Positions 7,808 through 15,237 of a stretch of DNA of 15,435 nucleotides are shown piece by piece; the first letter of the stretch is position 1, and each line of letters begins with the position of its first letter. The DNA is taken from contig PBPU01000084.1 of NCBI GenBank assembly GCA_002724825.1, positions 8,602 to 24,036 of the forward strand, written 5' to 3'. Source of the stretch: Acidimicrobiaceae bacterium (GTDB lineage: Bacteria; Actinomycetota; Acidimicrobiia; Acidimicrobiales; UBA8592). A program made the translations under genes and the position numbers. The notes below the pieces were generated by a model. It worked only from the letters and a program-made list of their open reading frames with translations, was not told the DNA's origin and did not search any database.

Positions 7808-8327
7808 TCCAGAAAACCCTCTAAGCTTTGACCTCCCAAAATTATTGAAGAGAGGCGGGGGGGCGAATCTTCAGATCGACTGGAATTTAGAAGAGATATC
7901 GACAACTTATTCTGAAGCTCACCAACTGGGGGGTGAATTAAGGGCGGAGGCCTCGGGGGATAAAGTTGTTGTAAGTGGAGAGCTTAACCTCGGATGGAGC
8001 GGCCCTTGCCGGAGGTGCCTTGATACAACTGACGGAGTTGATACGCTAGCGGTTTCTGAAATCTATGAAACGGACTCTACGGATGGTGAAACATTTGAGA
8101 TACCTCAAAATCAGATCCTCGATTTACGCCCTATGTTGCAGGAGCTAATACTTTTAGCGCTTCCGTTGACTCCGCTTTGTTCCCATGATTGTAGAGGTCC
8201 GATACCGGAGGAATACCCTGCTGGATCTCCAGATACTCAGGGCGAAGAACATGGTATTGACCCCCCAATCGATCCAAGGTGGGAAGCTCTTGGGGCTCTA
8301 ACCTTTGAAGAAAAAGAATCCAACTGA
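7785..8327 (+). CDS. yceD: YceD / DUF177 family protein
   Basis: DUF177 proteins are encoded next to rpmF (L32) in most bacteria and are linked to 23S rRNA accumulation and ribosome assembly. The 180 residues show the family's two Cys sites, CRRC (C75, C78) and CSHDC (C132, C136), the latter preceded by DLRPMLQELILLALPL, the hallmark segment. After CRG the usual CPxCG zinc-ribbon half is absent and reads PIPEEYP. The C-terminal PRWEALGAL matches the family's 'DPRxxxLxxL' end. The ATG at 7785 lies inside the end of the SepIVA-like gene, so translation is probably coupled. Identification is secure; the molecular activity is not known from the sequence. Confidence 0.88.
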   Translation: MKVEETPNPENPLSFDLPKLLKRGGGANLQIDWNLEEISTTYSEAHQLGGELRAEASGDKVVVSGELNLGWSGPCRRCLDTTDGVDTLAVSEIYETDSTDGETFEIPQNQILDLRPMLQELILLALPLTPLCSHDCRGPIPEEYPAGSPDTQGEEHGIDPPIDPRWEALGALTFEEKESN

Positions 8328-8358
8328 CATATTTGGTGATAGCTCAAACATGCCAATC

Positions 8359-8398
8359 AGAGAACATTCTCGACCAGAGGCAACGGTTCTCTATTTTT
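8359..8398 (+). terminator. Possible hairpin terminator or attenuator between yceD and rpmF
   Basis: AGAGAAC (8359-8365) and GTTCTCT (8386-8392) form a 7-bp inverted repeat with a 20-nt loop, followed by ATTTTTCT. The long loop and modest GC make it a weak rho-independent terminator. It could equally attenuate or stabilise the rpmF message within the 91-bp gap. Confidence 0.38.
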
Positions 8399-8418
8399 CT
8401 CTGTAAATTGGACATACT

Positions 8419-8598
8419 ATGGCAGTCCCTAAAAAGAAAACATCAAAGGCTAAATCTCGGAGTAGACGAAGTTCCGCATGGAAACTATCTGCTCCAACTT
8501 TGAATAAATGCCCCCGTTGTGGAGCAGCCAAAAGGCCGCATCATGTCTGCGGAAATTGCGGTTGGTATGATGGCCGTGAAGCGCTGGACCTTAATTAG
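8419..8598 (+). CDS. rpmF: 50S ribosomal protein L32
   Basis: A 59-residue component of the large ribosomal subunit. It starts MAVPKKKTSKAKSR, the universal L32 opening, and contains a zinc ribbon with CPRC and CGNC (two Cys-x2-Cys pairs), so this is the zinc-binding (C+) form. C-terminal CGWYDGREA is also typical. The position immediately after DUF177 and before plsX is the classic rpmF context. No SD precedes the ATG at 8419. A TANNNT hexamer (TAAATT, 8404-8409) lies 9 nt upstream, so a near-leaderless transcript or readthrough from yceD are both possible. Confidence 0.97.
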   Translation: MAVPKKKTSKAKSRSRRSSAWKLSAPTLNKCPRCGAAKRPHHVCGNCGWYDGREALDLN

Positions 8599-8615
8599 GA
8601 AATAATGGTTCTCAA

Positions 8616-9614
8616 ATGAACCCCATTGTTCTTCCAGTAGCAGTAGATGCAATGGGTGGTGACAATGCACCTTCTGAAATTATAAAGGGTGCAGAATTAG
8701 CTGTGGAAGCAGGAATACCAGTATTACTTGTGGGGCACCCAGACGCTTTATCAGATATTTCAGATATCCCAACAAAGTTTGCTTCCGAAGTTATAGGAAT
8801 GGGCGAAGATCCAGCAACAGCTGTTCGCAAGAAGAAAGATTCCTCGCTTGTTCGATCTGCCGAAGCTGTTCGTGATGGTGAGGCTTTGGCCATGATTAGC
8901 GCTGGGAACACTGGGGCAACCATGGCTTCTGCCTTACTCAAAATAGGGAGAATACGTGGGGTTTCGAGACCTGCAATAGCGACCCCAATTCCAGTTCTTG
9001 GAAGAGCTAATCCAAACATTCTTTTAGATTCCGGTGCAAATGCTGAATGTAGCCCAGAATGGCTTGTTCAATTTGCTGAAATGGGTGCGGTTTATGCAAG
9101 AGATAGATTTAACACCGATAAGCCAAAGATAGGCTTACTTTCAATCGGAGAGGAGCCCGGGAAGGGATCCCCTCTGATTAAAGAAGCGTTCGAACTTTTG
9201 AATGATCACGATTGGCAAATGAGATGCTCCGGAGAATTTATTGGAAATGTAGAGGGTAGGGATTTAATGAATCCGGACATCGACGTAGTTGTTACTGATG
9301 GATTTACAGGAAACGTAGCTCTGAAGGCACTTGAGGGAACTGCAAAAGCTATCGTAGGTGCGCTCTTGGATGTTTTCTCCTCAAGTCCAGAAGCAAAGGA
9401 AGGGGCAAGCTTGCTGGCGCCATCGCTAATGCCGTTGTATGAAACACTCGATCCTGAATCTGTTGGGGGAGCGATACTTTTAGGAATTAAAGGTGTATCT
9501 ATGGTTAGCCACGGTTCCTCAGGGCCGAAAGCAATCTTTAATGCAATATCAACAGCGTATGAATTATCTATCGATAAGCATGTCGAGCATCTAGAGCAAG
9601 TTATCAAGCGGTAA
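8616..9614 (+). CDS. plsX: Phosphate acyltransferase PlsX
   Basis: Makes acyl-phosphate from acyl-ACP, the substrate of PlsY in membrane phospholipid synthesis; a peripheral membrane enzyme. The 332 residues match the family. Motifs: VDAMGGDNAPSEIIKGA at the N-terminus, SAGNTGATMASAL, LLDSGANAEC, GLLSIGEEPGKG, FIGNVEGRDL and DVVVTDGFTGNVALKALEG. The ATG at 8616 lies 17 nt after rpmF and lacks an SD of its own. A four-codon ORF (ATG at 8605, MVLK, stop overlapping the plsX start as AATGA) has AGGA upstream and could couple translation. Together with FakA (acyl-phosphate from exogenous fatty acids) and the adjacent acyl carrier protein, this gives both entry routes to acyl-phosphate in one locus. 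Confidence 0.97.
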   Translation: MNPIVLPVAVDAMGGDNAPSEIIKGAELAVEAGIPVLLVGHPDALSDISDIPTKFASEVIGMGEDPATAVRKKKDSSLVRSAEAVRDGEALAMISAGNTGATMASALLKIGRIRGVSRPAIATPIPVLGRANPNILLDSGANAECSPEWLVQFAEMGAVYARDRFNTDKPKIGLLSIGEEPGKGSPLIKEAFELLNDHDWQMRCSGEFIGNVEGRDLMNPDIDVVVTDGFTGNVALKALEGTAKAIVGALLDVFSSSPEAKEGASLLAPSLMPLYETLDPESVGGAILLGIKGVSMVSHGSSGPKAIFNAISTAYELSIDKHVEHLEQVIKR

Positions 9615-9657
9615 AGAATTTCTGCACTTAAGAACTACACGAAACTCCATCTATCGC

Positions 9658-9663
9658 TAGAAT
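9658..9663 (+). promoter_or_regulatory. Putative -10 box upstream of acpP-rnc
   Basis: TAGAAT, identical to the hexamer before coaD, lies 29 nt upstream of the acpP ATG in the 78-bp plsX-acpP gap. No strong -35 is visible. Confidence 0.35.
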
Positions 9664-9692
9664 TAAGACAATTCGAGAATGAAAGATGCACA

Positions 9693-9983
9693 ATGCCCGC
9701 AGAAACACACATGCAAGGAGACCCTTTGGGTCGAGATGAAATCCTCAAGTTAGTAAAAGACCGTCTAGGGGAGATACTTGAGGTGGAACCTTCTTCGATC
9801 CAAGAGGGGGACTCCTTCCGTGATGATCTAGATGCCGACTCTCTCGCATTGATTGAACTAGTTGAGGCGATTGAAGAAGAGCTTTCTGAACGGTCAATTG
9901 ATTTTAGAATCGACGATGAAGATTTGGAAGAGCTAAAAAGCGTCCGTGATGCAGTCGACTATGTCAATTCGCGGTTAGGTTGA
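9693..9983 (+). CDS. acpP: Acyl carrier protein
   Basis: Carries acyl chains on a 4'-phosphopantetheine arm for fatty-acid synthesis. The modification site is DADSLALIEL with Ser50; the family's DSL[DE] reads DSLA here. The protein is strongly acidic and ends in helices LEELKSVRDAVDYV, as expected. At 96 residues it is some 15 longer than a typical ACP because of an N-terminal extension; an in-frame ATG at 9711 would shorten it by six. Its stop overlaps the TTG start of rnc by four bases (TTGA), so the two are translationally coupled. It follows plsX as in many Gram-positives, but fabD and fabG are missing from between them. Confidence 0.92.
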   Translation: MPAETHMQGDPLGRDEILKLVKDRLGEILEVEPSSIQEGDSFRDDLDADSLALIELVEAIEEELSERSIDFRIDDEDLEELKSVRDAVDYVNSRLG

Positions 9984-10702
9984 CACTATTGCCGGAAGAC
10001 AACTTTCATGTCTTATATGAGAAACTGCAATACAAGTTCCAAGATGTTGAACTTTTACAAGTCGCCTTAACGCATAGTTCATGGTGCGCTGAAAACGATG
10101 GAAGTCCATCAAATGAGCGCCTTGAATTCCTTGGAGATGCTGTTTTGGGTATGGCAGTAACCCGCTATATCTTCAATCAATACCCCGAGTTATCAGAAGG
10201 AAAACTTAGCCAGCTCCGTGCGCTCGTGGTGAGTTCATCCAGTCTTTCCCAACTAGCAGAAGAGATAGGGGTTGGCTCATGTCTAAGACTAGGTAAAGGT
10301 CAAATGGCATCAGGTAACGCTATACCTCCGTCGATGTTGGAAGATGCTATGGAGGCAATTATAGGTGCGACCTTCTTAGACGGAGGTTGGGAAGCTGCAG
10401 AAGATCTCGTTCTTAGATTGCTGGGTGAGCGGATTGAAGAGAATTCAAAAAGAAACAATGAGGATGCAAAGAGTCGGTTACAAGCTCTAGCGGGACAGTA
10501 CTTCTCGGCCTCTCCTGAGTACGTTCTCAATAGTGAAGGACCTGCCCATGAAATGAAGTTTTTCGTTGATGTTTCTATTAACGGGAGATTTCTCGGTCAT
10601 GGTGAAGGCCGAAGCAAAAAAGAAGCAATGCAATTCGCCGCTGAGCAGGCATTAGACCTTCTTATGGATGAAGAAGAACTCAATACCGATAAGATGCGAT
10701 AA
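9980..10702 (+). CDS. rnc: Ribonuclease III
   Basis: Cleaves double-stranded RNA, including rRNA precursors. The 240 residues contain the catalytic domain signature NERLEFLGD (45-53, with acidic E49 and D53) and the second metal pair in MLEDAMEAIIGA (D122 and E125), so all four catalytic acidic residues are present. A C-terminal double-stranded RNA-binding domain spans about residues 160-233, with SRLQALAG, YVLNSEGPAHEMKFFV and GRSKKEAMQFAAEQAL. No in-frame ATG exists near the N-terminus; the start is the TTG at 9980, preceded by TTAGG, or the TTG at 9989. It overlaps acpP by 4 nt and is followed by the mutM-family gene after 22 nt. Confidence 0.96.
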   Translation: MTLLPEDNFHVLYEKLQYKFQDVELLQVALTHSSWCAENDGSPSNERLEFLGDAVLGMAVTRYIFNQYPELSEGKLSQLRALVVSSSSLSQLAEEIGVGSCLRLGKGQMASGNAIPPSMLEDAMEAIIGATFLDGGWEAAEDLVLRLLGERIEENSKRNNEDAKSRLQALAGQYFSASPEYVLNSEGPAHEMKFFVDVSINGRFLGHGEGRSKKEAMQFAAEQALDLLMDEEELNTDKMR

Positions 10703-10724
10703 ATCAATATTCCCAGAGGAAAAG

Positions 10725-11561
10725 ATGATCGAACTCCCTGAAGTTGAAACTATACGAAGAGACCTCGACAGAGATTGTGTCGGAAGAAAAGTTAAAAATA
10801 TTGAAGTGAAAATAGCCCGCATAGCGGGTGGGACAGGCAATAAGCCACTTATCGAAAAGAACTTCGACCAAGAGAAAGTGGTATCTGTCAGAAGGATTGG
10901 GATGCTGATATGCATTGACTTTTCGAATGAGCATAGTTTGCTTTTCGAACTTGGTACTGGTGGGCAAATGTTGAGGGTCCCTAATAAAGAAGAAGAGAAT
11001 TCTCGAACCGGTATCATTATTGCCTTTACTCAGCAGGGCCAGTTGAGACTTGTTGATAACAACGCTGACGCGACTGTTTCATTTCATGAAACAGAAAAGA
11101 TTCTTGAAGACAGGCCAGAACTTCTAGAGCTAGGGATCGACCCGATAGATAACCCTGTTACGTGGGGTGATTTTGCTTATCAGCTGCACTCACACAAAGT
11201 AAAACTTAAGACATTGCTTATGGATCAAGCCTTTCTTGTAGGAGTTGGGCCAATGTATGCGGACGAAATCTTATTTGAAGCTGGGCTTCGTTATGACAGA
11301 TTGTCAGATTCTTTAACAACAAACGAGGTTCGTCGACTATGGCAATCTATGGTGCAGACCCTTTACGATGCAGTCAAATATGGGGGATCAAGTATTGACG
11401 GTAGCTTTTTTGTTGGAATAAGCGGGGAACCTGGTTCATTCCAAGACCATCATTCGGTATACCAGAAGCATGGAGAATTAAGTCCTAGATCTCGGAAGCC
11501 AATTGCACGGTCAAAATTTGCTGGTGAATGGACTTATTATTGCGAGCAGAGTCAAGTCTGA
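10725..11561 (+). CDS. mutM: Degenerate Fpg/MutM-family protein, probable pseudoenzyme
   Basis: A 278-residue intact frame that aligns over its whole length with formamidopyrimidine-DNA glycosylase, which excises 8-oxoguanine. Recognisable: IELPEVETIRRDL at the start, MDQAFLVGVG, YADEILFEAGL, and HHSVYQKHGE near the end. Key residues are replaced. The N-terminal nucleophile Pro is Ile2, the hairpin Lys (RRxGK) is Met60, LGMSG is LGTGG (Thr78), DPRRFG is DNNADA (112-116), GVGN is GVGP (Pro176), and the zinc-finger Arg is Glu268. The zinc Cys are Ser253, Ser256, Cys273 and Ser276. Glu3 is retained. The start at 10725 has AGAGGA 4 nt upstream; an in-frame ATG at 10668 lies inside rnc and is not needed. 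The canonical glycosylase/lyase reaction is very unlikely; a structural or DNA-binding role is inferred. Family membership is certain, function is not. Confidence 0.88.
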   Translation: MIELPEVETIRRDLDRDCVGRKVKNIEVKIARIAGGTGNKPLIEKNFDQEKVVSVRRIGMLICIDFSNEHSLLFELGTGGQMLRVPNKEEENSRTGIIIAFTQQGQLRLVDNNADATVSFHETEKILEDRPELLELGIDPIDNPVTWGDFAYQLHSHKVKLKTLLMDQAFLVGVGPMYADEILFEAGLRYDRLSDSLTTNEVRRLWQSMVQTLYDAVKYGGSSIDGSFFVGISGEPGSFQDHHSVYQKHGELSPRSRKPIARSKFAGEWTYYCEQSQV

Positions 11562-11609
11562 ATTAGCAAAAAATAAAGTTACAAACGTGTAATTTGTCTC
11601 CAGAGCGAC

Positions 11610-11615
11610 TATGTT
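11610..11615 (+). promoter_or_regulatory. Putative -10 box of a leaderless smc transcript
   Basis: TATGTT ends 6 nt before the GTG start of smc at 11622, with no SD. An inverted repeat TTACA-AACG-TGTAA (11579-11592) lies 17 bp further upstream, where a -35 element or operator would sit. Confidence 0.42.
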
Positions 11616-11621
11616 CGCCCT

Positions 11622-14600
11622 GTGTTCCTGAAATCAATGACATTAAAAGGATTTAAGTCCTTTGCGGATTCTACTGTTCTAGATTTTGAGCCGGGTGTAG
11701 CAGTAGTCGTCGGTCCAAACGGAAGTGGCAAGTCAAATGTCGTAGATGCAATTGCTTGGGTTCTTGGGGCCCAAGCACCCGCCTCCGTTCGTTCGCAGAA
11801 GATGGATGATGTAATCTTCGCCGGTACTGCTAAGAGGGCGGCTTTAGGAAGAGCAGAAGTAGCTTTAACAATCGATAATACAGCCAGAATGCTTCCTATC
11901 GATTTTGAGGAAGTAACCATAAAGCGAACACTATTTAGGGACGGAGAGAGTGAATACTCAATGAATGAGGTCCCCTGCAGACTTTTGGATATTCAAGAAC
12001 TTCTCAGTGACACTGGTGTTGGCCGGCATCAGCACGTCATTGTTTCACAAGGGCAGATAGATGCTGTCCTCAATGCAAAGCCGGAAGAGCGAAGAACTAT
12101 TATTGAGGAAGCTGCTGGAATCTTGAAATATAGAAGGCGAAAAGAGAAATCTCAGCGGCGGCTGAAAGCCTCTGAAGAAAATTTAACTCGGTTACAGGAT
12201 CTTGTTCGAGAAGTAAAACGGCAATTAAAGCCTCTAGAGCGACAAGCTGAAGCCGCCCGAACACATGGAACTTTAGCGTCAGAACTAAGTACCTTACAGA
12301 TTCATTTAGCCGGGAAAGAGATAAGGTCCTTACGCGAAGCGATCAATGCTATTCAAGCAGGCCGCCATGAACAAGGGGCTTCTGAAAGAGATCTTCGGTT
12401 GGAGCTGGCTACTCTTGACTCTGATATAGAAACTGCAGAAGATAAATTAGCGTCAACAGGTACAACTGAAGCTAGTGATCAACTTGCTGTCGCGGAAGGT
12501 TTGAGAGAGCGAGCGAAAGGGTTGAAAGCTTTGCTTTCAGAACGGATATCTGGGTTGGAACGAGACCTTGATCGTCGCTTAGATGGAGGAGTTGTAGAAA
12601 CTTTGGAAGCTGAGGCGGCAAGACTTCTCGAAGAGTTGGAGGAAACATTCGCTAAGGCCAAGCTTCTAGAGCCATCCACGTTGGAAGTTGCCGAAGCTGA
12701 GAAACATCTCCAAGAAGAAAGAAACGAATTTCAGCAGAAACTATTTGAAGACATCTCTCCTAATGGGGTTGAAGCAGCTGAGGCCCGAGGAAAGTTGGCG
12801 GCAATAAGCAGTGCAATTGAAATGCTTGAGACTAGCCGGAATCAGTTGCACCATAGAATTTCCTCTCTTAAAGAAGATGAAAAGAACAGTACCGGCCTGC
12901 TGGATGAGTTAGCTAAAAAAATGTCCACTATCAATGCCGAGAAAAACCAGTTAGCTAAAGAGGCTGACGCCTTACTCGAATCTCAATTAGCAGCTGAAGC
13001 TGAATGGGGGAAAGCAGAAAGTCTTCTTGCTGAAGCAAGATTGGAAAGCAAAGCGTGGGTCTCTAGAGCTGACGCACTGTCGGAAGCATTGGATCAAGCT
13101 AGAAAGTCAAGTGGATTAGAAGAGATCTCAGAACTAGAAGGAGTCATTGGCACTCTTTTGGAACTTATCGAAATTGACGAAGGTTGGGAAGCTGCCCTCG
13201 AAGCTGCTATCGGGTCCAGCTTCGCCTCAGTAGTTGTTCAGGACTTTGACATAGCAAGACGAGCTTTAGAAGTACTTCGTTCAGAACAGCTTTCAGGAGG
13301 TGTAATTGCTGTTGGGGCTCAGGCGGAGTCTGGCATAGGAGGGACATTAAGAGCCCATGTGCGCTCCTCAATACCATCAGTCGAGTATTTGCTTGATGAT
13401 TTACTTGAAGAGATTGATGTAGTAGACGACTGGGTTTCCGGTGTCGCTATGGCGACCTCAAAGCCGAAAAGTGTATTTGTAACGCGCGATGGTGATAGGT
13501 TCGCTCCAGATGGTTGGCGAGTAGGGACAACAGGAACGGCCGCAACTGGGAGTGCGCTGGAAGAAGCCCTTTCCCAGTCGGAAGGGTCAATTGCAGCAGT
13601 TCGTGAACTCGAAAAGACACAGAATGATTGCAAGCACATTCGAAAAGAAGCTGAGCGGGCGCTTGAGAATTGTCGTAACCAGTTGAGGATGGCAGAAAGA
13701 GATTATGAAGAAATAAAAGACGCACACTCAAGAACTGAAAGCGACCTTCGTGCTCTTCGAGTAGAAATTGAGGGATTGGAGCTTCAAAGTGCGGAAATAA
13801 TTGGTTCACTTGAAGAACAAGTTCGGATGCAAGAAGAGCTTTCCAATGGTTTGCCAGATTTAGAGATATTTGAAAGCGAAGTTATAGAACGAAGCAAGAT
13901 TGCAGAAAAGGCTGGGAAAGAATTAGATCGAAAAGCTATAGAGCTCGGTGAACGAAGAACGAATATCGAAACACAGGTAGCTGCAAATGAGGAGAGAAAG
14001 CAGTTTCTTGAAAACCGTCTAGAGGACATTAATAAGCGCTTGGATGGGTATGCGGTTGAACGGTCTGATGCGGAAAATCGAAGAGTTCATCTCGAAAGAA
14101 AGCTTCGTTTAGCTGAGGTTCTTCGCTCGATAGTCGAGCAAAAGTCTTCCTTGATAGAAGATGATTTAAGAGAATTGAGGAGAATTCGCCAAGAGCAGTC
14201 CGAAGCAGCACAAACAGCAGTGGGGCAGCTTGATAGCTTTAGAAAAGCACGATCTAAAGCTGAGGTAGAAATAGGGAAAGTCCGTGAAGGGCTTCATCGG
14301 GCAGAACTTCAAGAGGCTGAATCTACCCTTAAATTAGAAGCAGCAATCGATGCTCTTAGACGAGATCATGATTGTGAGCCCGGTGTAGCAGTCAACACAG
14401 TCTGCCCAGAACTCGAAGGCGTAACTCCAAAGGGCAGAGTTAGAGAGCTTGAACGAGAGCTAAAGATAATGGGACCAGTTAATCCCCTTGCTCTTGAAGA
14501 GTTTGAAGCTCTCCATAGCCGATGTGAGTTTCTTGTCGAGCAATTAGAAGACGTTAAAGAGTCTAGACGGGAGCTTAACAAGGTAATCCGAGCCATCGAT

Positions 14601-15107
14601 AAAGAAATTATTGCTGTCTTCTCATCAGCATTTTCTGATGTAGCAACCAACTTCGAGCTTCTATTCTCATCCCTCTTTCCCGGAGGGGTCGGCAGTCTTA
14701 AGCTGACAGAGCCAAATAATCTTCTGGAAACAGGTATAGAGATCGAAGCAAAGCCTTCAGGGAAAAATGTTAAAAAACTTTCCCTGTTATCTGGAGGGGA
14801 ACGTTCACTAACGTCTCTTGCTTTCTTATTCTCAATTTTCCGTAGCCGCCCTTCACCTTTCTATGTCCTGGATGAAGTCGAAGCAGCTCTCGATGACGTA
14901 AATCTTCAACGCTTTCTCCAACTTATCCGGGAGTTCCGCGACGAGGCTCAATTAATTATCGTGAGCCACCAAAAGCGGACTATGGAAGCTGCTGATTGTG
15001 TTTATGGAGTTACGATGCAGCCAGGTGGGTCTACCAGGGTTTTAAGTGAAAAGCCAGCACAGGAACCCACTCTGATCGAGAGTCACAAGGAAGTCTCACT
15101 AAAGTAA
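11622..15107 (+). CDS. smc: Chromosome segregation ATPase SMC
   Basis: The core of bacterial condensin, which with ScpA and ScpB compacts and aligns chromosome arms. The 1161 residues are a full-length SMC. N-terminal head: MFLKSMTLKGFKSFAD, Walker A GPNGSGKS (31-38), Q-loop region VSQGQID and NAKPEERRTIIEEAAGI. Two long coiled coils (about 165-490 and 655-960) flank a hinge around residues 497-645 that contains GVIGTLLEL, EAALEAAIG and VTRDGDRFAPDG. C-terminal head: ABC signature LSGGERS (1056-1062), Walker B YVLDEVEAALDD ending near 1092, and switch His in VSHQKRTMEAAD. The GTG at 11622 fits the family N-terminus; an ATG at 11637 would remove the first β-strand. No SD is present. It follows the mutM-family gene by 60 bp, the normal actinobacterial order. 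Confidence 0.97.
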   Translation: MFLKSMTLKGFKSFADSTVLDFEPGVAVVVGPNGSGKSNVVDAIAWVLGAQAPASVRSQKMDDVIFAGTAKRAALGRAEVALTIDNTARMLPIDFEEVTIKRTLFRDGESEYSMNEVPCRLLDIQELLSDTGVGRHQHVIVSQGQIDAVLNAKPEERRTIIEEAAGILKYRRRKEKSQRRLKASEENLTRLQDLVREVKRQLKPLERQAEAARTHGTLASELSTLQIHLAGKEIRSLREAINAIQAGRHEQGASERDLRLELATLDSDIETAEDKLASTGTTEASDQLAVAEGLRERAKGLKALLSERISGLERDLDRRLDGGVVETLEAEAARLLEELEETFAKAKLLEPSTLEVAEAEKHLQEERNEFQQKLFEDISPNGVEAAEARGKLAAISSAIEMLETSRNQLHHRISSLKEDEKNSTGLLDELAKKMSTINAEKNQLAKEADALLESQLAAEAEWGKAESLLAEARLESKAWVSRADALSEALDQARKSSGLEEISELEGVIGTLLELIEIDEGWEAALEAAIGSSFASVVVQDFDIARRALEVLRSEQLSGGVIAVGAQAESGIGGTLRAHVRSSIPSVEYLLDDLLEEIDVVDDWVSGVAMATSKPKSVFVTRDGDRFAPDGWRVGTTGTAATGSALEEALSQSEGSIAAVRELEKTQNDCKHIRKEAERALENCRNQLRMAERDYEEIKDAHSRTESDLRALRVEIEGLELQSAEIIGSLEEQVRMQEELSNGLPDLEIFESEVIERSKIAEKAGKELDRKAIELGERRTNIETQVAANEERKQFLENRLEDINKRLDGYAVERSDAENRRVHLERKLRLAEVLRSIVEQKSSLIEDDLRELRRIRQEQSEAAQTAVGQLDSFRKARSKAEVEIGKVREGLHRAELQEAESTLKLEAAIDALRRDHDCEPGVAVNTVCPELEGVTPKGRVRELERELKIMGPVNPLALEEFEALHSRCEFLVEQLEDVKESRRELNKVIRAIDKEIIAVFSSAFSDVATNFELLFSSLFPGGVGSLKLTEPNNLLETGIEIEAKPSGKNVKKLSLLSGGERSLTSLAFLFSIFRSRPSPFYVLDEVEAALDDVNLQRFLQLIREFRDEAQLIIVSHQKRTMEAADCVYGVTMQPGGSTRVLSEKPAQEPTLIESHKEVSLK

Positions 15108-15148
15108 TGATGGGACCCAAGATATCTCAAGCTGATTAAACCCCTAAT

Positions 15149-15169
15149 GCCGAGTGGTGGAATTGGCAG
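15149..15169 (+). other. tRNA-Leu-like 5' fragment (acceptor strand plus D-arm), not a full tRNA
   Basis: The 21 bases beginning GCCGAGTGG and ending ATTGGCAG read as the first third of a class II tRNA-Leu: 5' acceptor strand, TG at positions 8-9, GTG of the D-stem, and D-loop with GG. Beyond 15169 the resemblance stops: no CAC to close the D-stem, no Leu anticodon loop, no GGTTCRA T-arm, and no 3' strand complementary to GCCGAG within 100 nt. It is best read as a truncated relic, or as the junction of a rearrangement or misassembly. Confidence 0.45.
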
Positions 15170-15174
15170 CTAGA

Positions 15175-15237
15175 ATGAACCTGGTACAGATGTTTGCTTA
15201 TCAGTTAACCGCCTTTTGGACCGATCCTTATTTATAG
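15175..15237 (+). other. Possible 20-codon leader ORF in frame with the next gene
   Basis: ATG at 15175 opens a frame MNLVQMFAYQLTAFWTDPYL ending in TAG (15235-15237), three bases before and in the same frame as the ATG at 15241. GTG codons at 15154 and 15157 could extend it. No good SD is visible. It may be a leader peptide, the remains of a longer N-terminus interrupted by an amber codon, or chance. Confidence 0.22.

Noticed and set aside
8612..9019. 135-residue minus-strand ORF opposite plsX
   Set aside because: Antisense shadow of an unambiguous plsX frame; low-complexity Ser/Ala/Ile-rich translation with no motif.
10668..10724. ATG at 10668 as start of the mutM-family gene
   Set aside because: It lies inside rnc, adds 19 residues that do not belong to the Fpg fold, and the ATG at 10725 has its own AGAGGA SD.
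15149..15237. Complete tRNA-Leu or tRNA-Ser gene
   Set aside because: Only the 5' third matches. A 5-bp stem-loop GCTAG/CTGGT follows, but its loop lacks T33 and a Leu anticodon, and there is no T-arm or 3' acceptor strand.
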